From Planctomycetota bacterium (lineage in GTDB: Bacteria; Planctomycetota; Planctomycetia; Gemmatales; Gemmataceae), in the NCBI GenBank assembly GCA_003669555.1, contig QWOS01000087.1:1-39259 (forward strand): a stretch of DNA of 39,259 nucleotides. Reading direction: 5' to 3'. The translations under genes were made by a program, and so were the position numbers. Under the pieces are notes generated by a model. That model ran no database searches. It was given only the letters and a program-made list of their open reading frames with translations, and was not told the origin of the DNA. Position 1 is the first letter of the stretch; every line of letters starts with the position of its first letter. Below are positions 1-8,085 of this stretch, piece after piece.

Positions 1-1444
1 CACCACCGGGTTTTCCGTCGGGGAACCCGGCAATGCCGCCGCCGGTGCCGCTACCACCTGGCAGCCCACCCATGCCGCCGGTTCCGCCGGGAAGGATGCC
101 GGGGAAGCCAGGACCCGGGCCATTGCCGCCAGGGGATGCGCCTGGCAAACCGCCATTCGGATTGCCGCCAGCGAGTCCGGGAATGCTGCTGCTTCCGCCG
201 GGGAAACCGGGAATGCCGCGGCTGTTCGCGCTGAAACCGTTGGGATTTTCGTTTCCGGAATACATGCCGCGAACCCCGGATCCGGGATTTTTTCCACCTG
301 GACCAGCGGGGAAGCCAGGAATTCCGCCCGTGCCAATGGCCCCTGGCTGGCCGGGAATTCCACCGGGGTTTCCGGCAAAACGGCCTGGCGCGCCGGGATT
401 ACCGGTAGCGGTATTGGCCGCGAGAGTCTTGCCCGGTCCAGCAGGAGAATTTCCGTCCGCCAGTTGTCGCTCCTGGGGGAAATCCAGGTCCCATTCCTGG
501 TCGATCAACTCATAGCCAAAGTCAAGTGCCGCCCCTTTCACCGCCACCTGGAACTTGTAATAATTCTCGATGCCGTCGGGACGCACCAAAAGCATCAGGA
601 AGGGGCGCGGGTGCGCGACCAGTCCGGCGTTCACATACAGGGTGTTCTGCGCCCGCGCCCGGTCCTCGATCTGTAGCAGCAGGCGGGTCTTTTCCGAGGC
701 AGGATCGACAGTCAGGCGATCCGGGTGAAAAATCAGCCCCTGGCTGGAGCATTCCACATAGAGAGGGCGCTTGTCCTCGCCCCGCTTGCCTTTATAGGGG
801 ATAATGGAGAAAGTCTGCGTTTTTCTGTCTTTATGGTCTTCAGCCTGTTTCAGGGCTTTTTCCAGGCCAGACAACTCCGTGGCAAGCCGCTCCAGCCGGA
901 CCCGCTCTGAATCCCGCTGGGCCTCCACGGCCCGTTTCGCGTCTCCCACCAGGCGCTTGCGGTCCTGGCGTTCGCGTTCGCGCTGCAGGGCGGCCCGTTT
1001 CGTTCCGTCAAGCCGGGCATCAAGAGCCGCCAGGTCACGCCGACCCACTTCCAGTTGCCCGCTGATGGATTCGACACGCGCCCGCAGGTCTCCAGCCTTG
1101 CCTTTCTCGGCCAGTGCGGCGGTGGCGGCCGATTCGAGGGATGTAGCCAGCGATTTCGCCTGCCCTTCCAGTTCGCCAAGGGCCTTCTCGCCCCGCGCCC
1201 GGAGGGCTCGCTCCTGCTCCTGTTGCAGCGTGGCATCGGCATCCAAAGCCGCCTGGGCTTTCTTCCAGCGGTCTTCCTCGGCCCGGGCCTGAACCACCGC
1301 CTGTTGCATGTTGCGTTGCCGGGCCGCCCGTTTGGCCCGTTGGTCGAACACCATCAACAACATGATCAGCGACCCCATGGCGCACAAAAGCACCGCCAGA
1401 AAGGGGAAGGTGGAGACAGTCAGCTTCGCTTTGGCGCGTCGCAT
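1..1444 (-). CDS. ExbD-like membrane-anchored coiled-coil protein with collagen-like tail (partial, runs off the window)
   Basis: This minus-strand frame is open from an ATG at 1444 to the window edge, at least 481 codons. Residues 1-11 are basic and residues 12-33 form one membrane segment, the topology of ExbD/TolR partners. A long Arg/Glu/Ala-rich coiled coil follows to about residue 210. Next comes a compact region of about 130 residues, then a Gly/Pro-rich low-complexity tail with many G-x-P and GIPGFPGG-type units. The gene lies 48 nt downstream of an ExbB/MotA-like gene on the same strand, so the two are probably cotranscribed and the proteins may form a proton-driven complex. That role is inference, because the C-terminal half is unlike a classical ExbD periplasmic domain. 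The strongly proline-rich plus-strand frame over 33-515 is its antisense shadow. Confidence 0.75.
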   Translation of the reverse strand, partial: MRRAKAKLTVSTFPFLAVLLCAMGSLIMLLMVFDQRAKRAARQRNMQQAVVQARAEEDRWKKAQAALDADATLQQEQERALRARGEKALGELEGQAKSLATSLESAATAALAEKGKAGDLRARVESISGQLEVGRRDLAALDARLDGTKRAALQRERERQDRKRLVGDAKRAVEAQRDSERVRLERLATELSGLEKALKQAEDHKDRKTQTFSIIPYKGKRGEDKRPLYVECSSQGLIFHPDRLTVDPASEKTRLLLQIEDRARAQNTLYVNAGLVAHPRPFLMLLVRPDGIENYYKFQVAVKGAALDFGYELIDQEWDLDFPQERQLADGNSPAGPGKTLAANTATGNPGAPGRFAGNPGGIPGQPGAIGTGGIPGFPAGPGGKNPGSGVRGMYSGNENPNGFSANSRGIPGFPGGSSSIPGLAGGNPNGGLPGASPGGNGPGPGFPGILPGGTGGMGGLPGGSGTGGGIAGFPDGKPGG

Positions 1445-1492
1445 GGAACCCCGGTCAGATCAATTACGGGAAAAAACGCCTGGATTCTCGTG

Positions 1493-2887
1493 TCAGGCGG
1501 CCTGACTGGTACCACCCTCACCAGCGGTGCCCAGGCGCGGCTGGGCACTTCGCCCCCGCGCGGCCTGGCCGGCCAGCAGGTGTACAGCGGCGGTGAGCGT
1601 GTGCAGGGTTTCCTGCAGTGCCTCGCTACCGGCCACCGTTTCAAGGGCTTCGCGGGACTGCTGCTGCAGGCTGCGCAGGGTGTGGGCCTCGCGCACCAGG
1701 TGATCGAGCGCTTCCATGGGCTGGGCCAGGCGCTCACCGAGACGATTCTCTATGCCGGCGAGCGAGGCGGACTGGGCCGCCGAGGTTGCCGCAAGTTGCG
1801 ATGCCATGCCACTGATCGACTGCCGCCATTCCTCACGATGGATGGCGCTTTGCTGCTCCAGCGATTCCACCCGGCGTGTGAAAGCCTCGAGGTGCGCTCC
1901 CAAGGCCCTTTCCAGGCCCCGGCCCAAACCATCGGCCAGGTTTTGCCCCATACCCATCAGCGCCTGACCCGATCGCTCCACGGCCTGTCCCCACTGGGTC
2001 GCCTGCTGATCGTTTTGTTTTTGCGCGCTTTCAGTGAGCCGCCGCACCACCGCATCGATGCCTTCGGCCAGTTTGCCGGCGGGGTCGGACCCGTGTCGGG
2101 TGAAGCGATGGGCCAAAGCGTCTTCGGCCTGGGAATCCACCTCGCTGAGCAACCCGGACTCGGAGCGCTCAAGGTTCGAGGCGGCAAACATCAGCACCAT
2201 GGTCAGTGCCAACGCCAGGGCGGTAGAGTCGAATGCCAGGGCCAGGCCATCGGTCACACTCGAGAGGGATTCCTCCAGCACCTCGGGAGTGACGCCGGCA
2301 ATGGCATCGGTGATACCCAGCACGGTACCCAGGAACCCCAGGATGGGGATGGCCCAGGTGATAAAGCGGCTGATCGAATAACTGCCCTCCAGCGTCATGG
2401 CATCGGAATCACCCAACTGCCGTAGCTGGTCATCCAGTTCCTGAGCCGATTGCCGGCGCGCGACGAAATCCATCGCTGCCAGCAAGCGCCTGCCCCAGAA
2501 GCTTTCGCGCCAGGCCATCGGCTGCGATTTCAGACTGCGCAGCAGTTCCGGGGCGGTGGCAGGATCGGTGGAGCCAGGTGCCTGGGCCGGTAACGGCAGA
2601 CGGGTGAGAGCAGCGCGTTCCAGGCGCAGGCCCCACATACGGCCAATGAACGCACCCAAACCCAGGCAAAAGAGCGCCAGCTCCACCAACTCGATGGGGT
2701 GGCTAAGGTAGCGGCGGAGCAGTTCACCACCCACCGGGCTGAATCTGGCACCCACATACAGCAAACCAAAGAGGGGCACACCGGCCATGAAGGCGGCTTT
2801 GGTGGGCTGCAGGGTCCAGGCCGACCCGCGCGGGCGCAACGGGCTGGCACCGGGGATGGACTGTTGTGAAAGAGACTGTCCGCTCAT
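1493..2887 (-). CDS. MotA/TolQ/ExbB-type proton channel family protein
   Basis: Predicted 464-residue inner-membrane protein. Hydrophobic segments lie near residues 32-46 and 63-85, and a conserved-looking pair follows: one around FITWAIPILGFLGTVLGI and one around STALALALTMVLMF. This pair matches the ExbB/TolQ/MotA channel core. The last 200 or so residues are a Gln/Glu/Ala-rich coiled-coil tail. The family uses proton or sodium flow to energise a partner, and the ExbD-like gene just downstream is the obvious candidate. I chose ATG 2887 because GGAG lies about 8 nt upstream. The same frame is open to an ATG at 2980, which has no evident ribosome-binding site. It is divergent from the lipoprotein operon at 3209. 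Confidence 0.8.
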   Translation of the reverse strand: MSGQSLSQQSIPGASPLRPRGSAWTLQPTKAAFMAGVPLFGLLYVGARFSPVGGELLRRYLSHPIELVELALFCLGLGAFIGRMWGLRLERAALTRLPLPAQAPGSTDPATAPELLRSLKSQPMAWRESFWGRRLLAAMDFVARRQSAQELDDQLRQLGDSDAMTLEGSYSISRFITWAIPILGFLGTVLGITDAIAGVTPEVLEESLSSVTDGLALAFDSTALALALTMVLMFAASNLERSESGLLSEVDSQAEDALAHRFTRHGSDPAGKLAEGIDAVVRRLTESAQKQNDQQATQWGQAVERSGQALMGMGQNLADGLGRGLERALGAHLEAFTRRVESLEQQSAIHREEWRQSISGMASQLAATSAAQSASLAGIENRLGERLAQPMEALDHLVREAHTLRSLQQQSREALETVAGSEALQETLHTLTAAVHLLAGQAARGRSAQPRLGTAGEGGTSQAA

Positions 2888-3069
2888 GCTTGCTACTCCA
2901 GCGATCTTCATCCAGGCCTCGGTCAGGACGGTGGCGGGCGAAGAATCGGGTTGCAATCCGACCTTCCACGCATCGTCCATGCGAGGGCCGGAACAATACT
3001 CAAATCCCCTACAAACGCCAGATCAGGTTGCCTTGGTAAAATAGATACGACTGGAAAGCTTTGGCTGAA

Positions 3070-3191
3070 TTGGCAAGGAAAAGGCAAAGATTGCCAAATC
3101 TGAATAAGTCTTAAGGTTATGGCCGGACAAGCGGGCGACACATTGTTACTATGAAAAGGGTGATCACACAGGGTTTTGGCAAACTTGCCAA
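3070..3191. promoter_or_regulatory. Two TTGGCAA/TTGCCAA inverted repeats between divergent operons
   Basis: The heptamer TTGGCAA at 3070-3076 faces its complement TTGCCAA at 3091-3097, with a 14-nt spacer. A second, tight pair, TTGGCAA-AC-TTGCCAA, occupies 3176-3191. Four copies of a 7-mer in two inverted pairs within about 120 bp, in the gap between divergently transcribed genes, suggest an operator. The 3176-3191 copy ends 17 nt before the lipoprotein ATG and could also act on the mRNA as a hairpin. A weak sigma54-like match overlaps the first half-site. The binding protein is unknown. Confidence 0.35.
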
Positions 3192-3208
3192 ATAAACGAG
3201 GTGCAAGG

Positions 3209-4090
3209 ATGGTGCCCGCCGGGCCTCATGGGATGGCTCTTGGCTCCAGCTGGCTTAGGTGCCTGCTGCTGGGAGTGGGCTTGGTATCTGTTGTTGTTGG
3301 CTGTGGTGTGGATGATTATCTGCAGACCTCGCAAAAAACATGGGCCAGAATCAAGCAATTTGATGAGGACGAGAAACGCCTGGCCGGTGCTGCGCTGATT
3401 CCATCGATGGAACGGACCACCGACAGGGGAGTCATCAAGGGTCCGCTGCTGGAGCTTTTTTTCCGCCCACCCGCCGGATTCACCACCGCACCAGCCACCC
3501 TGCCTCCCCCCCCCGGGACCAACCTCACGGTGTTGCAATACTCACCCGCCACCGCGATTCAGGGGCCCATTTCCAGCCTGTGGCTCGTGATTGCCAAAGG
3601 GCGAAATTTGGCGGTGACAAAGACGGAACTCCCGAAGGTCCGCAACTTCAACCGGCCGGAGGGAATCTGGGAAAAGAAGGAGTTGACCTCCGCGAGCTTG
3701 CGCGGCACGGTGGCTGTGGAATGGCTGAAGCCGCCCAGCAAGCCCACCGCCGCACCCAGTCCGCAGCCAGTGCCCGCCGCCCCCAAGACGGGAGGGGGCA
3801 AAGCCAAGGCGCCCACACCGCCGCCGCCACCACCGTCTGCAACCGCCCTCGCCTTCCTCATCGGTTATGCCTCGCCTGTGGAGCCAGCCACCCTGGCGCT
3901 GGTTTACCAGCCGGTACCCGGACAGGAGGCTGCCGCCCAGGAGCTGGCAATGCGCAGTGCCGCCACCCTCCGCACCCTGGCCGCAGCCGCATCAGAAAGC
4001 GTCCGGCTGAAACGACGGGGCCCGGCAGCCAAGGGGGGCGCGCCGCCCGGTGCCCCTGGCACCCCCGTGGCCCCCGGAGGCACCCCATGA
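3209..4090 (+). CDS. Predicted lipoprotein, proline-rich linker, unknown function
   Basis: Predicted 293-residue exported lipoprotein. A hydrophobic signal ends in a lipobox-like V-V-V-G-C with Cys32 as the lipidation site. Two compact segments, about 35-170 and 215-265, are joined by a Pro/Ala-rich linker containing a run of prolines. The C-terminus is again Gly/Pro/Ala-rich. I recognise no enzymatic motif. ATG 3209 is chosen because GAGGT lies about 6 nt upstream; a TTG at 3176 in the same frame is less likely. The stop overlaps the next start in an ATGA junction, so it heads an operon with the metallophosphoesterase and the Bat-like genes. Confidence 0.65.
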   Translation: MVPAGPHGMALGSSWLRCLLLGVGLVSVVVGCGVDDYLQTSQKTWARIKQFDEDEKRLAGAALIPSMERTTDRGVIKGPLLELFFRPPAGFTTAPATLPPPPGTNLTVLQYSPATAIQGPISSLWLVIAKGRNLAVTKTELPKVRNFNRPEGIWEKKELTSASLRGTVAVEWLKPPSKPTAAPSPQPVPAAPKTGGGKAKAPTPPPPPPSATALAFLIGYASPVEPATLALVYQPVPGQEAAAQELAMRSAATLRTLAAAASESVRLKRRGPAAKGGAPPGAPGTPVAPGGTP

Positions 4091-5049
4091 CCCAGGTCCC
4101 CGGCCTGCCCGATCATGCCAGTACAGGGGCCTCCTTGCGTCTGGCCCACTTTTCCGATGTGCATGTTTGTCTCGAAAAATACCCTTTCCGGGTGCGCGAT
4201 GTCTTCAGCAAGCGCACCGCGGGATGGGTGAACCTGCGTCTGCTGGGCAGGGCCTGGCGGTTTCGCCACGCTGACAATGCCTTGCGCGCCCTGGCCCACG
4301 ACCTGGATGAGCGCCAGCCCGAACACCGTATTTTTTCGGGTGATGCCAGTTGCCTGGGCTTTGATGAGGAGTTTGTGACCGCCGCCGACCTGCTGGGGGC
4401 CAAGGCCAACCGCGCCCCCGGCATCGCTGTGCCAGGCAACCACGACCACTTGCTGCGCCGCACCGTGCAGAGTGGCATGTTCGAACAACGGTTCGGGTCC
4501 TGGCAAGAGGGTATACGACTCGATAAGGCCATCTATCCCTTTGCTCAGCGGGTCGGCCCCCTGTGGCTGGTCGCTGTCAATTCCAGTCGGCCCAACCTGC
4601 TGCCCTGGGATGCCACCGGTTCGGTCGGGCAAGATCAACTCGATCGCCTCGCCCGGCTGCTCGACCAACTCGACGGGGGTATGCGCGTGCTGGTCACCCA
4701 CTATCCTGTGCGCCTCGACAACGGCAAACCCGAGTGGCGTTCGCGTCGGCTTCGCGATCTGGAAAAGCTGGTGGGTGTCGCCGAGCAGGGAGGCGTGGTG
4801 CTGTGGATGCACGGCCATCGTCACCGCGCCTATCATCACGAGGCAGGTGACGGACTTCCCTTTGCCGTCATCTGTGCTGGAAGCGCCACCCAGACGGGGC
4901 GCTGGTCGTATGGTGAATACACCATCGAGGGAAATATGCTGCACGCTCAACGACGCACCTTCCAGCCCCAGCAAGGCTGCTTTGTACCCAGCGACACTTT
5001 CACCCTCCGTCTGGCCAGCGGTCTGACCGCCGCAACAGCCGGGGCCTGA
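4087..5049 (+). CDS. Calcineurin-like metallophosphoesterase
   Basis: Predicted 320-residue metal-dependent phosphoesterase. The family's motif set is visible in order: D24-x-H26 (SDVH), G85-D86, GNHD at 117-120, H205 in VTHYP, and GHRH at 243-246. These residues bind the two catalytic metals. There is no signal peptide, so it is probably cytoplasmic. The substrate (nucleotide, phospholipid or protein) cannot be told from sequence. UDP-diacylglucosamine hydrolase-type activity is possible but unsupported. The start ATG overlaps the upstream stop (ATGA), implying translational coupling. The frame is open further upstream inside the lipoprotein gene, but that stretch is antisense-like in composition and is excluded. 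Confidence 0.8.
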   Translation: MTQVPGLPDHASTGASLRLAHFSDVHVCLEKYPFRVRDVFSKRTAGWVNLRLLGRAWRFRHADNALRALAHDLDERQPEHRIFSGDASCLGFDEEFVTAADLLGAKANRAPGIAVPGNHDHLLRRTVQSGMFEQRFGSWQEGIRLDKAIYPFAQRVGPLWLVAVNSSRPNLLPWDATGSVGQDQLDRLARLLDQLDGGMRVLVTHYPVRLDNGKPEWRSRRLRDLEKLVGVAEQGGVVLWMHGHRHRAYHHEAGDGLPFAVICAGSATQTGRWSYGEYTIEGNMLHAQRRTFQPQQGCFVPSDTFTLRLASGLTAATAGA

Positions 5050-5079
5050 ACCTTTTTTGAGCAAGCGGGGTCTGCATTC

Positions 5080-6627
5080 ATGCGGCAGCCAACCCACGAT
5101 CCGCTCACCCTGCCCGCGGTGCGATCACCTATGCCACGGCCCCTTGTCCGGGGAGCCGCAACCATCGCCCTGATTTGCACAATCGCAGGTGGTTTTTGGG
5201 GAAAACCAGGCCCTGCTCAGGTTACCACCCTGCTGGTGATCGATCTGAGCCAATCAATGCGGGCGGGCAACCCGCCCCGTTGGGTCCTGGCCCGCGACAA
5301 AGCCCTGGCTGGACTTGACAACGCGGCGGAATCCATCGGCCTCATCACTTGCGCCGCCCGGTCACGGTTGGCCGCAGCTCCCGCCAGCCGGGCTGACCGG
5401 GGGCGTTTGCGCGATTGCCTGGACCAGTTGCGGGTTGAGGCCGCCCATCCCGATCTTGCCCCACTGCCTGGCGCCGTTTCAGGCACACGGCTGGGAACCG
5501 GCCTGGCGATGGCCCGGCGGGTTCTGGAAGGTCTTTCCGGTCCACGGCGTGTGGTGCTGATCAGTGATGGCGACGATCCAAAGCACGATTCCGATGTCAT
5601 ACTCGAGGCGGTGGCATTGGCTTCTGCGAAAATCGACCTGGTGGTGGTTCCCGTGGGTGATCCCATGCGGGAGGCTGCCATCCCCCTGGAAACCGATCTG
5701 GGAATCGACCTTCTGGAATGGCAAGGCGCGCCGGTACGCACCAGAGCACAGCCTCAGTGGCTGGCAACCATTGCCGAGGCGGGTGGCGGCGTGCTGGTGG
5801 ATCGTATCCCTCCAGCTCCTGGCCCGGCTACTGATTGGGGAACCTTTTTGCTGGCATACGCCCTGGTCGCATGGATTTGGTATCTGGCCTATCCCGTCCC
5901 GGTTTTCTTGCTGCTTTTTCCCCTAAAGCTGGCCGTTTTCCCCATAATTTTGGCATTATACGGCTGCCAGCAAGGCAGTGACCGAGTAGAGGCGGCCGAC
6001 CAGGCCATGGATAGCGCCAGGGCCTTGCTCCACCAGGCAGCCAACCTGGGCCTGGACGATCCCCAACGGGCCCTGGTGGCCCGTCAGGCCGAATCCTGGG
6101 CACGGGCTGCCGCCACCTCCAGCAGGCCTCCCAAAGAGGCCCGCTTGCTGCTCATACAAGCCCATCTGCTGCACGGCAATTGCCTCCCCATGGATCGCCC
6201 CGCCCTGCTGGCGGCACTCGAACTGGCCCTGGAAGAATCAGATCCGGCGTTCCTGAATCAGATCCGCTGGAGCCTGGCACAATGTCCCCCACCGGGGCGA
6301 CGCGATACCCCTCAAAAAAGCCCTGGCCCGGCAGAACAAAGCACAGCCGCATCAGAGGGGCTGGGAGATCCGGGTGGATCAGCCCCCGACTCACCCCGAC
6401 GCGATAGTGGCGAGGTGGCCAGTGGGCAAGGTACGGAAAACACCCCCGGACTCATGCCCGGCACAGGCCGGCTACCCGTGTTGCTCGACACCCGTCAGCC
6501 GCAGCAGCTATCCGAAGCCGAAGCCCTGGAATTGTTGCGGGCCGCCCTTGCCCGACAAAGGCGCGAAGCGGTCCGCTGGAACCGCGATGGCTGGAACCGG
6601 CGCGCTGTGGAGGTGCCCGACTGGTGA
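5080..6627 (+). CDS. VWA-domain membrane protein, BatB-like with fused BatC-like helical region
   Basis: Predicted 515-residue protein. An N-terminal hydrophobic segment (about 24-38) precedes a von Willebrand A domain (about 48-245). Its metal-binding site is complete: D55-x-S57-x-S59, a threonine in GTGLAMA, and ISDGDD. Two or three membrane segments follow (about 252-300), then an Ala-rich helical region resembling TPR repeats, and a low-complexity tail. VWA plus flanking membrane helices is the BatA/BatB architecture. The helical part resembles BatC, and the ILALYGC motif at the join looks like a leftover lipobox. Bat proteins are linked to stress and oxygen tolerance, but their molecular role is poorly known. 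The stop overlaps the next gene's GTG. An alternative start is ATG 5131. Confidence 0.7.
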   Translation: MRQPTHDPLTLPAVRSPMPRPLVRGAATIALICTIAGGFWGKPGPAQVTTLLVIDLSQSMRAGNPPRWVLARDKALAGLDNAAESIGLITCAARSRLAAAPASRADRGRLRDCLDQLRVEAAHPDLAPLPGAVSGTRLGTGLAMARRVLEGLSGPRRVVLISDGDDPKHDSDVILEAVALASAKIDLVVVPVGDPMREAAIPLETDLGIDLLEWQGAPVRTRAQPQWLATIAEAGGGVLVDRIPPAPGPATDWGTFLLAYALVAWIWYLAYPVPVFLLLFPLKLAVFPIILALYGCQQGSDRVEAADQAMDSARALLHQAANLGLDDPQRALVARQAESWARAAATSSRPPKEARLLLIQAHLLHGNCLPMDRPALLAALELALEESDPAFLNQIRWSLAQCPPPGRRDTPQKSPGPAEQSTAASEGLGDPGGSAPDSPRRDSGEVASGQGTENTPGLMPGTGRLPVLLDTRQPQQLSEAEALELLRAALARQRREAVRWNRDGWNRRAVEVPDW

Positions 6628-8042
6628 GTCTGCTGGCCCTGATGCTGGTCTGCCAACAAGCCGACGGTAACCGCCCACAGGCTGTCGTTGCTGGTGATTT
6701 CAGCCTGCTGGTGTGGGTGGACAAGGCAACGGTGCAAATCGGCGAGACCATTCTGATCACCGCCCGGGTCAAAGCCACCGGAGTGGCCCAGGGAAATCGG
6801 CTCACCGGCTCCGCCGCACGCCGTCCGGTTTTTCCCACCCCTTTTTTTGTCACCCCGCCCGATGCGTTGTTGTGGCAGGTGGACAGGCCAGCGGAACAAA
6901 TGGATGAGGACCAGGGCTCGCTGACGCGCTGGTGGCTGGTGGCCTTGCGGCCCGGCCTGTGGCGGCTACCCGATATCGCCTGCCACTATCAGCGTGACGA
7001 TCTGCCTTTCCCCTCTGCCCGGGCCATGTTCCGTCTTCAGGCAGTGGAACCGGTGCGGGTGGCGGGTGCCCCGCCAACAGGAAATGGCGACTGGCTGGGT
7101 GAGGCGATCCGCGAGAGGCAAACGCGCGCCCTTGCGTTTGGCTGGCAGGCATGGGCCGCCCTGAACCGGTTGCTATGGATAGGACCTGGTGTGGCCTGTC
7201 TGGTACTGGCCATATGGGGCGGGCCCCGCTGGCCGTCTGGTGGCGAGGCCCAGCGGGCTCACTGGCGGGCCTGGTTGACCGCTGGTGGTTTGCCGCCAGG
7301 TCGTCACACCAGTGAGGGTGTGGGTCATTTCCTGGCCGGGCGTGGCTGGTCGATCCGCCGGGTGGCTGAACTCGGCGCCCTGTGGGAAAACCCCATGGAT
7401 GTGCCAACCCTCCCCAACCCTGTGGCCCGAACCAGACTGGTTTGGCTGGTGGCGGGATCGCTGGGCCTGGCTGGCGGTCTGCTTTTGATCCATTGGCGCT
7501 TGCCTCTCACCCCACCCGGGTTGACAGACCCGGCAATTGCAGCAGGTGATGCAGCCTGGACCCAGGGACAACCCGGACTGGCCATTACTCAATATCAAAG
7601 TGCCGCCACCAGCGATCCATTGACAGCAGCACTGCGTCTTGGGTGGGCGAGCCGGTCATTGGCCCACCCGGACGAGTTGCCAAACCTGGTTAAACCCACC
7701 GCCTGGTTGCTGATGGGTTTGGCCTGGGGTGCCCTCCATACGGCAGGGTGGCTTGGCTGCGGACTGCGCCGGACCTGGCCGGGGGCTATGGCCATGGCCC
7801 TCGTTCCCTGGGCTGCCATGGCACTCTGGCCAGGCCCAGCACCATCCGGGCAGGGCTTCACCCTGGTGGCCAGTCAGGCGCGGTCGGGTGATGGTCCCGA
7901 TTTCCCGAACCTGGCAGAACTGCCGGCCGGGCAAAGAGTGCAGATCCTTCGCAATAGGCCCGGATGGGTGGCGGTGAACTTGCCTGGTGTTGGGGAAGGC
8001 TGGTTGCCTGAGCAAGAAGTGGCGGGCTGGGGAAGGGAATGA
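6624..8042 (+). CDS. BatD/BatE-like membrane protein with C-terminal SH3-like domain
   Basis: Predicted 472-residue protein starting at a GTG that overlaps the upstream TGA. The N-terminal 150 residues are a beta-rich region like the BatD 'oxygen tolerance' extracytoplasmic domain. Membrane segments follow near 185-203, 271-291 and 357-395. Between the last two lies a TPR-like stretch (AWTQGQPGLAITQYQ). The last 70 residues contain an SH3b-like motif ending GWVAVNLPGVGEGWLPE. TPR plus SH3 is the BatE layout, so this looks like a BatD-BatE fusion. It is the last gene of the 3209-8042 operon and converges on the sulfatase 43 bp away. Family assignment rests on domain order and hydrophobicity, and identity to characterised Bat proteins was not measured. 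Confidence 0.6.
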   Translation: MSLLALMLVCQQADGNRPQAVVAGDFSLLVWVDKATVQIGETILITARVKATGVAQGNRLTGSAARRPVFPTPFFVTPPDALLWQVDRPAEQMDEDQGSLTRWWLVALRPGLWRLPDIACHYQRDDLPFPSARAMFRLQAVEPVRVAGAPPTGNGDWLGEAIRERQTRALAFGWQAWAALNRLLWIGPGVACLVLAIWGGPRWPSGGEAQRAHWRAWLTAGGLPPGRHTSEGVGHFLAGRGWSIRRVAELGALWENPMDVPTLPNPVARTRLVWLVAGSLGLAGGLLLIHWRLPLTPPGLTDPAIAAGDAAWTQGQPGLAITQYQSAATSDPLTAALRLGWASRSLAHPDELPNLVKPTAWLLMGLAWGALHTAGWLGCGLRRTWPGAMAMALVPWAAMALWPGPAPSGQGFTLVASQARSGDGPDFPNLAELPAGQRVQILRNRPGWVAVNLPGVGEGWLPEQEVAGWGRE

Positions 8043-8085
8043 ACCGGCCGCAATGAACCAATCACAGCCACCGGCGGGTGATTTT

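Noticed and set aside
33..515. Proline-rich plus-strand ORF of 160 residues
   Set aside because: It is the antisense of the Gly/Pro-rich tail of the minus-strand ExbD-like gene; GGN/CCN codons create long open frames on both strands.
1055..2425. Long plus-strand ORF of 456 residues
   Set aside because: It lies antisense to the ExbD-like and ExbB-like genes, has no domain, and its composition is that of a shadow frame.
3071..3086. Sigma54-like promoter (TGGCAAG-N4-AGGCA)
   Set aside because: The -24 element is fair, but the -12 element matches only GCA, and no activator gene or site is nearby; the inverted repeat explains the sequence better.
3904..5097. Minus-strand ORF of 397 residues over the metallophosphoesterase
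   Set aside because: It is antisense to a gene with a complete catalytic motif set and shows no recognisable domain.
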